In this document: positions 1 to 8,973 of the stretch, in pieces
Numbering within the stretch: the stretch's first letter is position 1
Layout of the letters: each line of letters starts with the position of its first letter
Source of the DNA: Nocardia ignorata NBRC 108230
GTDB taxonomy: Bacteria > Actinomycetota > Actinomycetes > Mycobacteriales > Mycobacteriaceae
Assembly: GCF_001612905.1 (NCBI RefSeq)
Contig: NZ_BDBI01000041.1
Span: forward strand, 1-57,949
Length of the DNA: 57,949 bases
Direction: 5' to 3'
Position numbers and translations under genes: made by a program
The notes under the pieces: model-generated
Databases searched by the model: none
Told to the model about the DNA's origin: nothing
The model's input: the letters and a program-made list of their open reading frames with translations, nothing else

Positions 1-2573
1 CGCCGCAGCGTCCCGGCGCGCCGCAGGAGCGTCCCGGTGCGCCGCAGGGCAGGCCCGCCCCGGGTCGCCCGGCCGCGCCCGCCGCAGGAGCTGCCGGCGC
101 CACTCAGAAACTTCCCCGTCCCGGTGTCGACGAGTCGACGGTGCGGGCGAGTCATCCGTCACGGACCGTGCGCGAGGAGGCGGGTCGTCCGCGTACCGGT
201 GGCACGCCCGTCGCCGCGCGGCCCGGCGCGGGTCGTCGCCCGGGCGGACCGACCACCGGTGAACGCCGCGCCACCGGAACCGGCGGCACACCGCCGCCGG
301 TCGGGCCACGCAATCGCCGCGATGGTGGCGGGGGCGACGACGGCTCGGGTAGGGATGGTTCGGTGACCAAGAAATCGCCGTGGCGTGCCGTGCGCCGGAC
401 AATGTATGTCCTGATGGCCTTGGCCATCGTCGTGCCTAGTGCCGTTTTCCTCGTCGCCTACACCACCGTCTCTGTGCCCAAGCCGGAGGATCTGGAGACC
501 AATCAGGTCGCCATGATCTACGCCTCCGACGGCACGAGCGTGATCAGCAAGGTGGTTCCGCCGCAGGGCAACCGCACCGAGGTCTCCATCGACCAGATCC
601 CGCCGCATGTGCGCAATGCCGTGATCGCCGCCGAGGACCGCGACTTCTACACCAACCCGGGCTTCTCGGTGTCGGGCTTCGCCCGTGCCGCCCGCGACAA
701 CATCCTCGGCAAGGAAAGCGCCGGTGGTGGTTCGACCATCACCCAGCAGTACGTGAAGAACGCGCTGGTCGGTGACGAGCGCTCGATGACCCGAAAGATG
801 CACGAGCTGGTGATCTCGGCCAAGATGGCCCGCCAGTGGAGCAAGGAGGAGATCCTTGCCGCCTACCTGAACACCATCTACTTCGGTCGTGGCGCGTACG
901 GCATCGACGCCGCCGCCAAGGCCTACTTCGGCAAGCCGGTGCAGGAGCTGTCCGTGTCCGAGGGCGCCGTCCTCGCCGCGACCATCCAGCTGCCCTCGCT
1001 GCTGGACCCGGAGAAGAACCCCACCGGCGCGAAGTCGCGCTGGAACTACGTGCTCGACGGCATGGTCTCCGGCGGCAACCTGTCGGCGGCCGAACGTCAG
1101 TCGATGCAGTATCCGGCCGTGGTGCCCATCGCATCGCTCGGCGAGAACAGCCTGGACTCCGGGCCCGAGGGGCACGTGAAGAACCGGGTGCTCGAGGAGC
1201 TTTCGGCCGCGGGGATCAGCGAGCAGCAGCTCAACACCGAGGGCCTGCAGATCACCACGACCATCGACCCGAAGGCGCAGGAAGCCGCGGTGAACGCCGC
1301 GCGCAACAAGCTCGACGGCGAACCCGAGAATCTGCGCACCGCGGTGGTGTCCATCGACCCGCGCACCGGTGCTGTCCGCGCCTACTACGGCGGTGAGGAC
1401 GGTCAGGGCTACGACTTCGCCAACGCGGGTCTGCCGACCGGTTCGTCGTTCAAGGTGATCGGTCTCGCCGCCAACCTCGAGCAGGGCATTCCGCTGTCGC
1501 AGATGTACGACAGCTCGCCGCTGAAGGTCAACGGCATCGAGATCAACAATGTCGAAGGCCAGTCGTGCGGTATGTGCACGATCGCCGAGTCGCTGAAGCG
1601 TTCGCTGAACACCAGCTTCTACCGGATGCAGCTCGACATGCAGAACGGTCCGCAGAAGATCGCCGACATGGGTCACAAGCTCGGCATCGCCAAGGAACTG
1701 CCGGGCGTGGGCCCCACGCTCACCGAACCCGACGGCGCGGGCCCCAACAACGGCATCATCCTCGGCCAGTACCAGTCACGTCCGCTCGACATGGCCTCGG
1801 CCTACGCCACGCTGGCCGCCTCCGGCATGTACCACGCGCCGCATTTCGTGCAGCGCGTCGTCACCGCCGACGGGCAGGTGCTGCTCGATCGCGGCGAACC
1901 GGCCGGTGAGCAGCGGGTGAGCGCGGCCGTCGCCGACAATGTCACCGCGGCGATGAAGCCGATCGCGGCCTACTCTAACAACCACAACCTGGCCGGTGGC
2001 CGGGAATCGGCCGCCAAGACCGGTACCCACCAGCTCGGCGACACCGGCAACAACCGCGACGCCTGGATGGTCGGCTACACGCCGTCGCTGTCGACCGCGG
2101 TGTGGGTCGGTACCGAACAGGGTGACCCGCTGAAGAACTACGGCGGTTCGCACATCTACGGTTCCGGCCTGCCGTCCGACATCTGGAAGGCCACGATGGA
2201 CGGCGCCCTGGCGGGCACCCCCACCGAGACGTTCCCCAAGCCCGCCGCGATCAAGGGCCAAGCCGGTGTGCCGGAATGGTCGGCGCCCTACACGGCGCCG
2301 GAGACCACCGCGCCGACCGTCGCGCCGCCGGTGATCGTGCCGTCGCAGGTGGAGATCCTGCCCGGCATCCGCATCCCCGTGCCCGGTGTGCAGCAGCCCG
2401 CCGTGCAGGCGCCGCAGCAGGCCGAGCCGACCACCGGCCCGCTGCCCGGTCAGCCGACCGCGACGCCGGGTGAGTCGCCCGGCAACGGCAACGGCAACGG
2501 CAGGCCTGGTGGTGGCGGCAACGACGACGAGGAGAGCGGCGGCGCGGGAGCCACACCGACGCGTTCCCGATAG
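1..2573 (+). CDS. ponA1: Bifunctional class A penicillin-binding protein (PonA1-like), 5' end outside window
   Basis: Polymerises and cross-links peptidoglycan at the outer face of the membrane. The frame is open to the left edge (codons in phase from base 3), so the true start is upstream. The visible N-terminus is a Pro/Arg/Gly-rich cytoplasmic tail, followed by a membrane anchor at about 402-470. The GT51 transglycosylase domain shows EDRDFY (near 640), GGSTITQQ (near 727) and KEEILAAYLN (near 845). The transpeptidase domain shows the SxxK box GSSFK (near 1441), the SLN box (near 1600) and the KTG box (near 2014). The C-terminus is a Pro/Gly/Asn-rich tail. The next gene begins 21 bases downstream and is the expected Rv0051-like partner, matching the M. 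tuberculosis Rv0050-Rv0051 order. No catalytic motif is missing. Confidence 0.93.
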   Translation, partial: PQRPGAPQERPGAPQGRPAPGRPAAPAAGAAGATQKLPRPGVDESTVRASHPSRTVREEAGRPRTGGTPVAARPGAGRRPGGPTTGERRATGTGGTPPPVGPRNRRDGGGGDDGSGRDGSVTKKSPWRAVRRTMYVLMALAIVVPSAVFLVAYTTVSVPKPEDLETNQVAMIYASDGTSVISKVVPPQGNRTEVSIDQIPPHVRNAVIAAEDRDFYTNPGFSVSGFARAARDNILGKESAGGGSTITQQYVKNALVGDERSMTRKMHELVISAKMARQWSKEEILAAYLNTIYFGRGAYGIDAAAKAYFGKPVQELSVSEGAVLAATIQLPSLLDPEKNPTGAKSRWNYVLDGMVSGGNLSAAERQSMQYPAVVPIASLGENSLDSGPEGHVKNRVLEELSAAGISEQQLNTEGLQITTTIDPKAQEAAVNAARNKLDGEPENLRTAVVSIDPRTGAVRAYYGGEDGQGYDFANAGLPTGSSFKVIGLAANLEQGIPLSQMYDSSPLKVNGIEINNVEGQSCGMCTIAESLKRSLNTSFYRMQLDMQNGPQKIADMGHKLGIAKELPGVGPTLTEPDGAGPNNGIILGQYQSRPLDMASAYATLAASGMYHAPHFVQRVVTADGQVLLDRGEPAGEQRVSAAVADNVTAAMKPIAAYSNNHNLAGGRESAAKTGTHQLGDTGNNRDAWMVGYTPSLSTAVWVGTEQGDPLKNYGGSHIYGSGLPSDIWKATMDGALAGTPTETFPKPAAIKGQAGVPEWSAPYTAPETTAPTVAPPVIVPSQVEILPGIRIPVPGVQQPAVQAPQQAEPTTGPLPGQPTATPGESPGNGNGNGRPGGGGNDDEESGGAGATPTRSR

Positions 2574-2594
2574 CCACCGGTAGCCTCGGATGTC

Positions 2595-4361
2595 GTGACC
2601 GATCAGCAACTCGCGGACCAGCCGGCGCCGAACGACACCTGGCCCGGCCGCGAGCCGCGGTACGTGTCGCCCGCGCCACTGGCACCGGACCTGCGTTCGA
2701 TCGACGCGCGAGACCGCCCGAGCCGCAACGATTCCCTCACCTCGCAACTGTCGACGGTGATCGGCGGCCCGGTCGGCGCGCACGCGCTGATCGGGCGGGT
2801 CCGGTTCTGGACGCCGCTGCGGGTGCTGTTCGCCTTCACCGTCGTCTTCCTCGCGCTGGGCTGGGCGACGAAGGCGGGCTGTATCCAGCAGACCGACGAC
2901 GGCGCGGGCGGGCTGATGCTCGACTGGAACAACGGCCGCCAGTACACGGCCATGTGCTACTCCGACACGGTGCCGCTCTACGGTGCCGAGCGGCTCAACG
3001 AGGGCGCGTTCCCGTACAAGAAGTACTGGATCGAGTCGACACCCGACGGCGGCACCGAGGTCAGATACATGGAGTACCCGGTGCTTTCGGGGCTCTACCA
3101 GTACGCGGCCATGCAGATCGGCAATGTGTGGGATCACCTGCCGCTGCCCGGTGCGCTGTCGGTTGTCGTGTACTTCAATGTGGTCGCGCTCGGGTTGGCC
3201 GTTGGGTGGCTGATCACGGTGTGGGCGTCGTCGCGACTAGCCGGGCGACGGGTCTGGGATGCCGCGTTGATCGCGGTGTCGCCACTGGTGATCGTGCACA
3301 TCTTCACCAATTTCGACGCTTTCGCAACGGCTTTCGCGGCGACTGGTCTGCTGGCGTGGGCGCGGCGGCGGCCGGTGCTCGCCGGGGTGCTGCTCGGTCT
3401 GGGCGGTGCGGCGAAGTTGTATCCGCTGCTGTTGCTCGGACCGATCATCGTGCTGTGTCTGCGCACCGATCCGATGCAACGTCTGCCCGCCGCCCAGGTC
3501 GGCGTGCGATTACGCGATATCGACAGCCTCGCCGCGGCGCGCGCCTGGCTGCGAGCAACCCCCACGCGGACACAGGTTTTCGCGCAGCGTCCGCTCGGTT
3601 CGGCCACGCTCGCCGTGGCGGCGGCCCTCGGTACGTGGGGTGCGGTGAACCTGCCGATCGCGGTGCTGTTCCCGAACGGGTGGCGAGAGTTCTTCCGCCT
3701 CAACACCACCCGTCACGCCGACCCCGACTCCATCTACAACGTGATCGCCTCGTTCACCGGCTGGGAGGGTTTCGACGGTCCGCTGTCGCACGGTGAGCCC
3801 CCGACCATCCTGAACACGGTCTCGCTCCTGCTGTTCGTCCTGGCCTGCGCGGGCATCGCCTACCTGGCACTCACCGCGAACCGCCGTCCCCGCCTCGCCC
3901 AACTGTGCTTCCTGGTGGTCGCCGCGTTCCTGCTCACCAACAAGGTGTGGAGCCCGCAGTACTCCCTGTGGTTGGTCCCCCTCGCCGTCCTCGCGCTCCC
4001 CCACCGCCGAATCCTGTTGGCCTGGATGACAATCGACGCCCTGGTCTGGGTGCCGCGCATGTTCTATTACCTCGGCGAGGACAACAAGGGCCTCCCCGAA
4101 CAATGGTTCACCGCCACGGTGGTGCTGCGCGACCTGGCTGTCGTCGGCCTGTGCGCCATGATCATCTACCAAATCCTGCGCCCCGAAGCCGACCTGGTCC
4201 GCCGCGACCACGTAGACGACCCCGCAGGCGGCATCCTCGACCGCTCCCCGGACCCACTCCTCCCCTGGCTCCCCCACTTCCTTCAACCACGGAGGAGTTG
4301 GACCGACCCCGCGCATCCGGACGCCGTCCGAGTAGACGCGGGACCGTCCCGCGTCTACTGA
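2595..4361 (+). CDS. GT87-type membrane mannosyltransferase (Rv0051-like)
   Basis: Polytopic membrane protein of 588 aa with a soluble N-terminal stretch of about 70 residues and roughly ten hydrophobic segments. After the first membrane segment comes an extracytoplasmic loop with the pattern EYPVLSGLYQYA typical of polyprenyl-phosphomannose-dependent GT-C (GT87) enzymes of Mycobacteriales. Such proteins add mannose to cell-envelope glycans; the acceptor cannot be read from sequence. A GTG start at 2595 fits the short gap after ponA1. A 455-aa paralogue with the same loop layout lies at 18389-19756 on the other strand, at the far end of the Ter island. The gene ends 7 bases from the convergent TerD gene. 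Confidence 0.8.
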   Translation: MTDQQLADQPAPNDTWPGREPRYVSPAPLAPDLRSIDARDRPSRNDSLTSQLSTVIGGPVGAHALIGRVRFWTPLRVLFAFTVVFLALGWATKAGCIQQTDDGAGGLMLDWNNGRQYTAMCYSDTVPLYGAERLNEGAFPYKKYWIESTPDGGTEVRYMEYPVLSGLYQYAAMQIGNVWDHLPLPGALSVVVYFNVVALGLAVGWLITVWASSRLAGRRVWDAALIAVSPLVIVHIFTNFDAFATAFAATGLLAWARRRPVLAGVLLGLGGAAKLYPLLLLGPIIVLCLRTDPMQRLPAAQVGVRLRDIDSLAAARAWLRATPTRTQVFAQRPLGSATLAVAAALGTWGAVNLPIAVLFPNGWREFFRLNTTRHADPDSIYNVIASFTGWEGFDGPLSHGEPPTILNTVSLLLFVLACAGIAYLALTANRRPRLAQLCFLVVAAFLLTNKVWSPQYSLWLVPLAVLALPHRRILLAWMTIDALVWVPRMFYYLGEDNKGLPEQWFTATVVLRDLAVVGLCAMIIYQILRPEADLVRRDHVDDPAGGILDRSPDPLLPWLPHFLQPRRSWTDPAHPDAVRVDAGPSRVY

Positions 4362-4367
4362 GCGGTC

Positions 4368-6122
4368 CTACATCCGCAGGTAGCGGGCCTGGAGTTCGGG
4401 TTCGAGGGGGAGCATGTCGAGGTCTAGTTCCCAGGCGTTGCCGGTCCAGGGGTCGAAGAGGGGGGTGCCGGGGAGGGTGGGGAGGTGGCGGCAGGATTGG
4501 GAGAGGAGGGTGGCGGGGGCGTCGGCGGCGTCGGGGGTGGCGGTGCCGACGATGAGAAGGGAGAGGCCGATGAGGTCGCCGCGGACCATGAGCTGGCCGA
4601 GGCGGACTACGTCGGCGGCTTGGTAGCCGTGGGGGAAGTCGGCCGCTACCAGAATGCGGTGGTCCTTCGGGGGCGCCGCTTCGCCTGCGTGGTAGGCGAT
4701 TTCGGCCAGTTCGGCGGCGTTGGCCAGTTCGGCCAGGCGCGGGGAGATGTCGAGGTGGTCGGCGATCACCGGACCCGCGAGCAACGGGGACAGGGGTGTG
4801 GCGAGGCCGCGTAGGCCACCGGTGAGGTCGATCAGGTCGATGCGGGTGGGCCGGTCGGGGATGGCGGCGACGAGGCGGGCCAGCAGGGCGCCGACCACGC
4901 GGGAGGCGGCCGCGCTGGACTCCGTGTCGACCCACAGCGGCCGATTCAGCGGCACCGGAACGCAATACGGGATACGCAGGTCGCCGCGATCGGGTGCGTA
5001 GAGCTCGCCGAGACGGATGCCATCGCTGGCGGCGGCGCGGGTGGTCCACGCGGGGGCCAGCCAGGAGGCCAGGGCCGCGGGCATCACGGAGTCGGCTTCG
5101 GCGATCTCGCGGGCGAGCATGTCGCTGTCGCGGCGGTGGTCGGCATCGGCGCGACCGACCAGCTCGTCGTGACGGCGTTGCGCGGCGTGGCGGGCGGCGT
5201 CGGCGGCGGGGGTGTTTCGCGTTGCCGGATTCGAAACCGCTTCCGACAGTTCCTGATCCAGGCGCTTGGCGGCGTAGTCGCGCGCCGAGACGAGGGCTGC
5301 GGCGGAGCGTGCGGCGTCCTCGAAGATCATCCACATGCGCTGTAGGCCGTGGTCGACTTCGAGGGGGATGCCGGGGGCGGGCGTCGGTTGGGCGAGCGAT
5401 TCGGTCGAGGCAGCTGCATGGCCCGAAGCTGGTCCCGCCGACGCGCCTGCTCCATGAACCGGCGCCACGGGCACCGTCCCATCCGGAACGTGACCGCCCT
5501 GCGCAGCACCGCCAGGCACACCGCCGAAGGCAGCACCGCCAGGTACGCCACCGTGGGCACTACCGCTGAACGAATCGCCCTGCGCGCCCGACCCGAAACC
5601 ACCGGGCGCCGACGGCACGCCATCTACCACGTTGTGTCCGAAAGATGCGGTACCCGAAGCACTTTGGCCGGAAACACCATGCGTGCTCAACAACTGAGCC
5701 ACACCACCGGCGTAACCCTGGCCGAGCGCACGCAACTTCCAGCCCGACCCCCGCCGATACACTTCGAGACAGATCAGCGAACTCTCTCCCGCCGTCGGCG
5801 AGATGACGAATTCCGCTGCGGGAACGCCGTTCTCGGCGAAGGACGCGGTCACCGGCCCGAGTACGTGCCCGGCGGCGACGAACAGCAGCACGGCGTGCGC
5901 GTCCGAACGCACCTGGGACAGGGTCAGTTCCACCGAACTGCCACCGAATCGCACACCGGGAGCCGAGGGACGCGACGCGCACACATGATCGTGTTCGTCG
6001 CGCACCCGCAGGTCCTCGCCGACCACGAGCGCGCCGAGTTCGACGGTGCCCGTGGTCTGCGCGGTGAAACGCACGGAGTCGGCGGTCAGTGCGGTGTTCT
6101 GCCCTGCCTTCAGGTGAATCAC
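4368..6122 (-). CDS. TerD-domain protein with C-terminal degenerate FtsK/HerA-like region
   Basis: 584 aa. Residues 1 to about 150 form a TerD fold, recognised from the HLKAGQN start, the LEVYRRGSGWKLRALGQGYA block and its position next to other ter genes. The acidic calcium loop of classic TerD is not conserved. Residues about 150-270 are a Gly/Ala/Pro-rich linker. Residues about 275-584 open with a charged helical stretch and continue into a region resembling actinobacterial FtsK/SpoIIIE-like ATPase modules (RLGELYAP; a Walker-B-like strand HRILVAADFPHG), but with no P-loop: SSAAASR stands where Walker A would be. GTG start at 6122 with AAGG upstream. It lies 30 bases downstream of the tandem TerD gene, probably in one transcript. 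The ATPase-like assignment is inference. Confidence 0.7.
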   Translation of the reverse strand: MIHLKAGQNTALTADSVRFTAQTTGTVELGALVVGEDLRVRDEHDHVCASRPSAPGVRFGGSSVELTLSQVRSDAHAVLLFVAAGHVLGPVTASFAENGVPAAEFVISPTAGESSLICLEVYRRGSGWKLRALGQGYAGGVAQLLSTHGVSGQSASGTASFGHNVVDGVPSAPGGFGSGAQGDSFSGSAHGGVPGGAAFGGVPGGAAQGGHVPDGTVPVAPVHGAGASAGPASGHAAASTESLAQPTPAPGIPLEVDHGLQRMWMIFEDAARSAAALVSARDYAAKRLDQELSEAVSNPATRNTPAADAARHAAQRRHDELVGRADADHRRDSDMLAREIAEADSVMPAALASWLAPAWTTRAAASDGIRLGELYAPDRGDLRIPYCVPVPLNRPLWVDTESSAAASRVVGALLARLVAAIPDRPTRIDLIDLTGGLRGLATPLSPLLAGPVIADHLDISPRLAELANAAELAEIAYHAGEAAPPKDHRILVAADFPHGYQAADVVRLGQLMVRGDLIGLSLLIVGTATPDAADAPATLLSQSCRHLPTLPGTPLFDPWTGNAWELDLDMLPLEPELQARYLRM

Positions 6123-6152
6123 GGTGTTTGCCTTGCTGTGTGGTGCGGAAGG

Positions 6153-7499
6153 TCAGTCGCGGCCGAGGAAACGGCCGAGCTGCGGGACGGCCTCGCCGGG
6201 GTGCTTGGCCTGGAAACCCTCGCCGAGCGCCTGCATCTTCCAGTCACCACCGGAGCGGTACACCTTCGCCATCGCCATCGCGGTGAACGGCATGCCGCCC
6301 GCGAGGGTGTAGCGGGCGAGTTCGCCGTTGGTCGTGCCGTCGATCAGGCGGCAGAACGCGTTCTGCACCTGTTCGAAGGTGTGCCCCTTGTAGGAGGTGA
6401 CGATGAACAGCAACGTGGAGATGTGGGCGGGGATGCGGGTGAGGTCGACGAGGATCATCTCGTCGTCGCCTTCGCCCTCACCGGTGAGGTTGTCGCCCTG
6501 ATGGCGGACCGAGCCGTCCTTGGACGAGAGCTGACCGTAGTAGGCCACGTCGACCAGGTTCTGGTCGGCGAACAGGCACACCGAGGCGTCGAGGTCGATG
6601 TCGACGGTGCGGTTGCCGAACATGCCACGGGTGCGCACCGGGTCCCAGCCCAGACCCATCTTCACGAAGGTGAGCGCGGCGCCTTCCTTGCGCAGGGTGA
6701 CCCGCTGACCCTTCTGCAGGCTGACCGGCCGGTCCTTGCTCAGGCTGATCTCCCCGGTCGGCTGCGGCGGCGCGGCAGGCGAGGCGGCGGGCGGGTAACC
6801 CCCACCGGGCGGCGGCGGGTAACCACCCTGCTGCGGCGGCGGATAGCCACCGCCCACGGGGGGCTGCTGCGGCGGCGCGGGAGGCGGGTAACCCCCACCG
6901 GGCGGCGCGTAGGCGGGCGCGGGCTGCTGGTAACTCGGCGCCGGGGGCGGCGGCGGTGCGGCCTGCTGCGGTGCGGCGGCGGGCTGCGCGGGCGAATCAT
7001 CCACCTGCACACCGTGATCGGTGACCAGCGCGGCGAAGCCACCGGCGTACCCCTGGCCGACGGCGCGCACCTTCCAGCCACCTTGACGGCGGTACAGCTC
7101 CAACGCGATCACGATCGACTCGGCGTTGAGACCCTCGATGAGGTACGAGTACAGCTGGTTGCCCGCGGCGTCGGAGATGATCGCGGTCGGCGGGGCGAAA
7201 CGACCGAAATTGCTGGTCGCGTCGTCGAGGGTGATGACCGCGCGGATCTGGTCGATCTCGGCGGGCACGGCGGGCAGCGACACCGCGAGCGAGGCGGGCT
7301 GACCGGCCGGACCGGGTCGCAGGTCCACACCCGGACCGCTCGGCTGGTTGTAGAACACGAAATCGGCGTCGGTGCGGACCTTGCCCTGCTCGGTGACGAG
7401 CAGCGCGGACAGATCGGCCGGTGCCGTGAGCTGGAGTGAGATCACCACGTCACTGACGGCCAGTGGACCGTTCTGGCCTTTGGCGAGTGTTGCAGACAA
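6153..7499 (-). CDS. Tandem TerD-domain protein with proline-rich linker
   Basis: 448 aa with two TerD domains (about 1-175 and 265-440) joined by a Pro/Gly/Tyr-rich linker of short GGGYPPP-type repeats. The C-terminal domain keeps the calcium-site signature, GDNLTGEGEGDDE, as in stress proteins of the TerD/YceD family. The N-terminal domain has lost it, so only one copy should bind calcium. TTG start at 7499 preceded by GAAGGG at six bases. It is transcribed away from the AIM24 genes across a 137-bp divergent gap. TerD proteins are cytoplasmic and linked to tellurite and general envelope/metal stress; the molecular activity is not established. Confidence 0.88.
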   Translation of the reverse strand: MSATLAKGQNGPLAVSDVVISLQLTAPADLSALLVTEQGKVRTDADFVFYNQPSGPGVDLRPGPAGQPASLAVSLPAVPAEIDQIRAVITLDDATSNFGRFAPPTAIISDAAGNQLYSYLIEGLNAESIVIALELYRRQGGWKVRAVGQGYAGGFAALVTDHGVQVDDSPAQPAAAPQQAAPPPPPAPSYQQPAPAYAPPGGGYPPPAPPQQPPVGGGYPPPQQGGYPPPPGGGYPPAASPAAPPQPTGEISLSKDRPVSLQKGQRVTLRKEGAALTFVKMGLGWDPVRTRGMFGNRTVDIDLDASVCLFADQNLVDVAYYGQLSSKDGSVRHQGDNLTGEGEGDDEMILVDLTRIPAHISTLLFIVTSYKGHTFEQVQNAFCRLIDGTTNGELARYTLAGGMPFTAMAMAKVYRSGGDWKMQALGEGFQAKHPGEAVPQLGRFLGRD

Positions 7500-7636
7500 G
7501 TTCGACCCTTCGCTTGTCGGTGCGGTCTTGTTGTCACTGTACGAGAAACCGGGCCCGGGCGTTCAGCCTCCCGATCGGTTAGGGTGACGTCGCTGTCGGA
7601 ACGGGGCGTCGCACCCGCCTTACAAAGGGGCCAGGA

Positions 7637-8260
7637 ATGGCGCAGTTGTTCGAACAATCGAAGAAAGTGATCGAGGCACATCTCGCGGGGACCAGTATCC
7701 GCGCGATCGCGGGCTCGATGGTTGCCTACGAGGGCAATGTGCAGTTCAAATCGGCCGGCTTCGGCGGCGGCGAGGGCGTGCTCAACGGTCTCAAGCGCCG
7801 CGCCACCGGCGAGAAGCTGTCGCTGATGGAGTGCACCGGCAACGGCCGGGTGTTCTTCGCGGTCAACGGCCAGAACGTCACCGTGGTGAACCTGAACAAC
7901 GACACGTTGCAGGTCGAGTCGCAGCAGTTGCTGGCCTTCGCGGGCAATCTGCGCACCGACGTGCGGTTCGCCGGTGTGGGTGGAATGTCTTCGGGCAGTG
8001 GTCTTTTCACTACAACGGTGAGCGGTCAGGGTCAGGTGGCGCTGCTGTCGGCCGGAGGGCCGCTGATCCACCTCGAGGTGTCGCCGCAGTACCCGCTGAT
8101 CGTGGACCCCGACGCGTTCGTCGCGGCGCGCGGCAATCTCAACCAGTCGTTCGTCACCGACGTCTCCTGGCGCACGATGGTCGGCCAGGACGCGGGCGAG
8201 GCGTTCTCGCTGCGGTGGGACGGCCAGGGCGTTGTGCTGATCCAGCCCGCGGAACGGTAA
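7637..8260 (+). CDS. AIM24 family protein, first of three
   Basis: 207 aa, no signal peptide or membrane segment. The beta-rich pattern (SMVAYEGNVQFK near residue 30, ATGEKLSLMECTGNGRVFFA, then GQGQVALLS, PLIVDPDAFVA and a final GQGVVLIQPAE) is the AIM24/TraP-like fold. AIM24 proteins are often neighbours of terD in actinobacteria; their biochemical role is unknown. ATG start with the purine-rich AAAGGGGCC upstream. The second AIM24 gene follows after 11 bases and the third shortly after, so the three form an operon. Confidence 0.8.
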   Translation: MAQLFEQSKKVIEAHLAGTSIRAIAGSMVAYEGNVQFKSAGFGGGEGVLNGLKRRATGEKLSLMECTGNGRVFFAVNGQNVTVVNLNNDTLQVESQQLLAFAGNLRTDVRFAGVGGMSSGSGLFTTTVSGQGQVALLSAGGPLIHLEVSPQYPLIVDPDAFVAARGNLNQSFVTDVSWRTMVGQDAGEAFSLRWDGQGVVLIQPAER

Positions 8261-8271
8261 GGGAAGCGACG

Positions 8272-8970
8272 ATGTTCGAGAAGGTCAACAGCAAGGTCGT
8301 CAAGGTCGACGTCGCCCAGGCGGGCGGGGTGGTCGGGCGCACCGGCGCGATGCTGTTCTACACCGGCCAGGTGCAGTTTTCCCCACACCAGATTCCCGGT
8401 GCGGGTGGCGGCATGGGCGGCGGTGGTGGGCTGATGCGCATGGCGGGCGCCATGATGGCGGGCGAACACGAGCGAACGATGCTCGCGCGCGGACACGGCT
8501 CCGTTCATTACGGATTCGCCGGGCTCGAGGTGCACGTGGTGCAGATGCAGCCCGGTGCGGTGCTGCGGGTGGAGGCCTCGCGGCTGCTGGCGAACACCGC
8601 CGGGTTGCAGGCCTCGGTGGTCTCGGTGGCCAGTTCCGGTGGTGGTGGCGGTGGCGGCCTGATGGGTGCGCTGCGCGGGGCCGCCGCGGGTGTGGCGACC
8701 GGGCAGGGCATGTTCACCACGCAACTGAGCGGTCAGGGTTCGGCGGTGCTGCTGGCGCACGGCGGATTCCTGGAATTGCAAGTGGGCGGGTCGAATCCGG
8801 TGGTCGTCGACCCGCAGGCATTCGTCGCGGCGTACGGAAACGTGCAGACCGAATTGAAGGCGGCGATGAGCTGGCGCGACGCGGTGGGTCGCGGATCGGG
8901 CGAGGCGATGCAATTGCATTGCCACGGTCAGGGTGTCGTGTATGTGCAGGCCTCCGAAGAGAAGTTGTGA
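8272..8970 (+). CDS. AIM24 family protein, second of three, with glycine-rich loops
   Basis: 232 aa. Shares the AIM24 core with its neighbours (GAMLFYTGQVQF, ARGHGSVHYGFAGLEVHVVQ, GQGSAVLLAHGG, PVVVDPQAFVA, GQGVVYVQASEE) but carries two Gly/Met/Ala-rich insertions at about residues 43-63 and 122-140, which look like flexible or hydrophobic loops. ATG at 8272, preceded by GGGAAGCGAC. Closest in layout to the first gene, suggesting local duplication. Function unknown; stress association rests on the ter context. Confidence 0.78.
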   Translation: MFEKVNSKVVKVDVAQAGGVVGRTGAMLFYTGQVQFSPHQIPGAGGGMGGGGGLMRMAGAMMAGEHERTMLARGHGSVHYGFAGLEVHVVQMQPGAVLRVEASRLLANTAGLQASVVSVASSGGGGGGGLMGALRGAAAGVATGQGMFTTQLSGQGSAVLLAHGGFLELQVGGSNPVVVDPQAFVAAYGNVQTELKAAMSWRDAVGRGSGEAMQLHCHGQGVVYVQASEEKL

Positions 8971-8973
8971 GTC

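Noticed and set aside
159..1676. A 505-codon open frame on the minus strand
   Set aside because: Antisense to ponA1, which has all catalytic motifs; the product shows only low-complexity Arg/Val/Gly composition.
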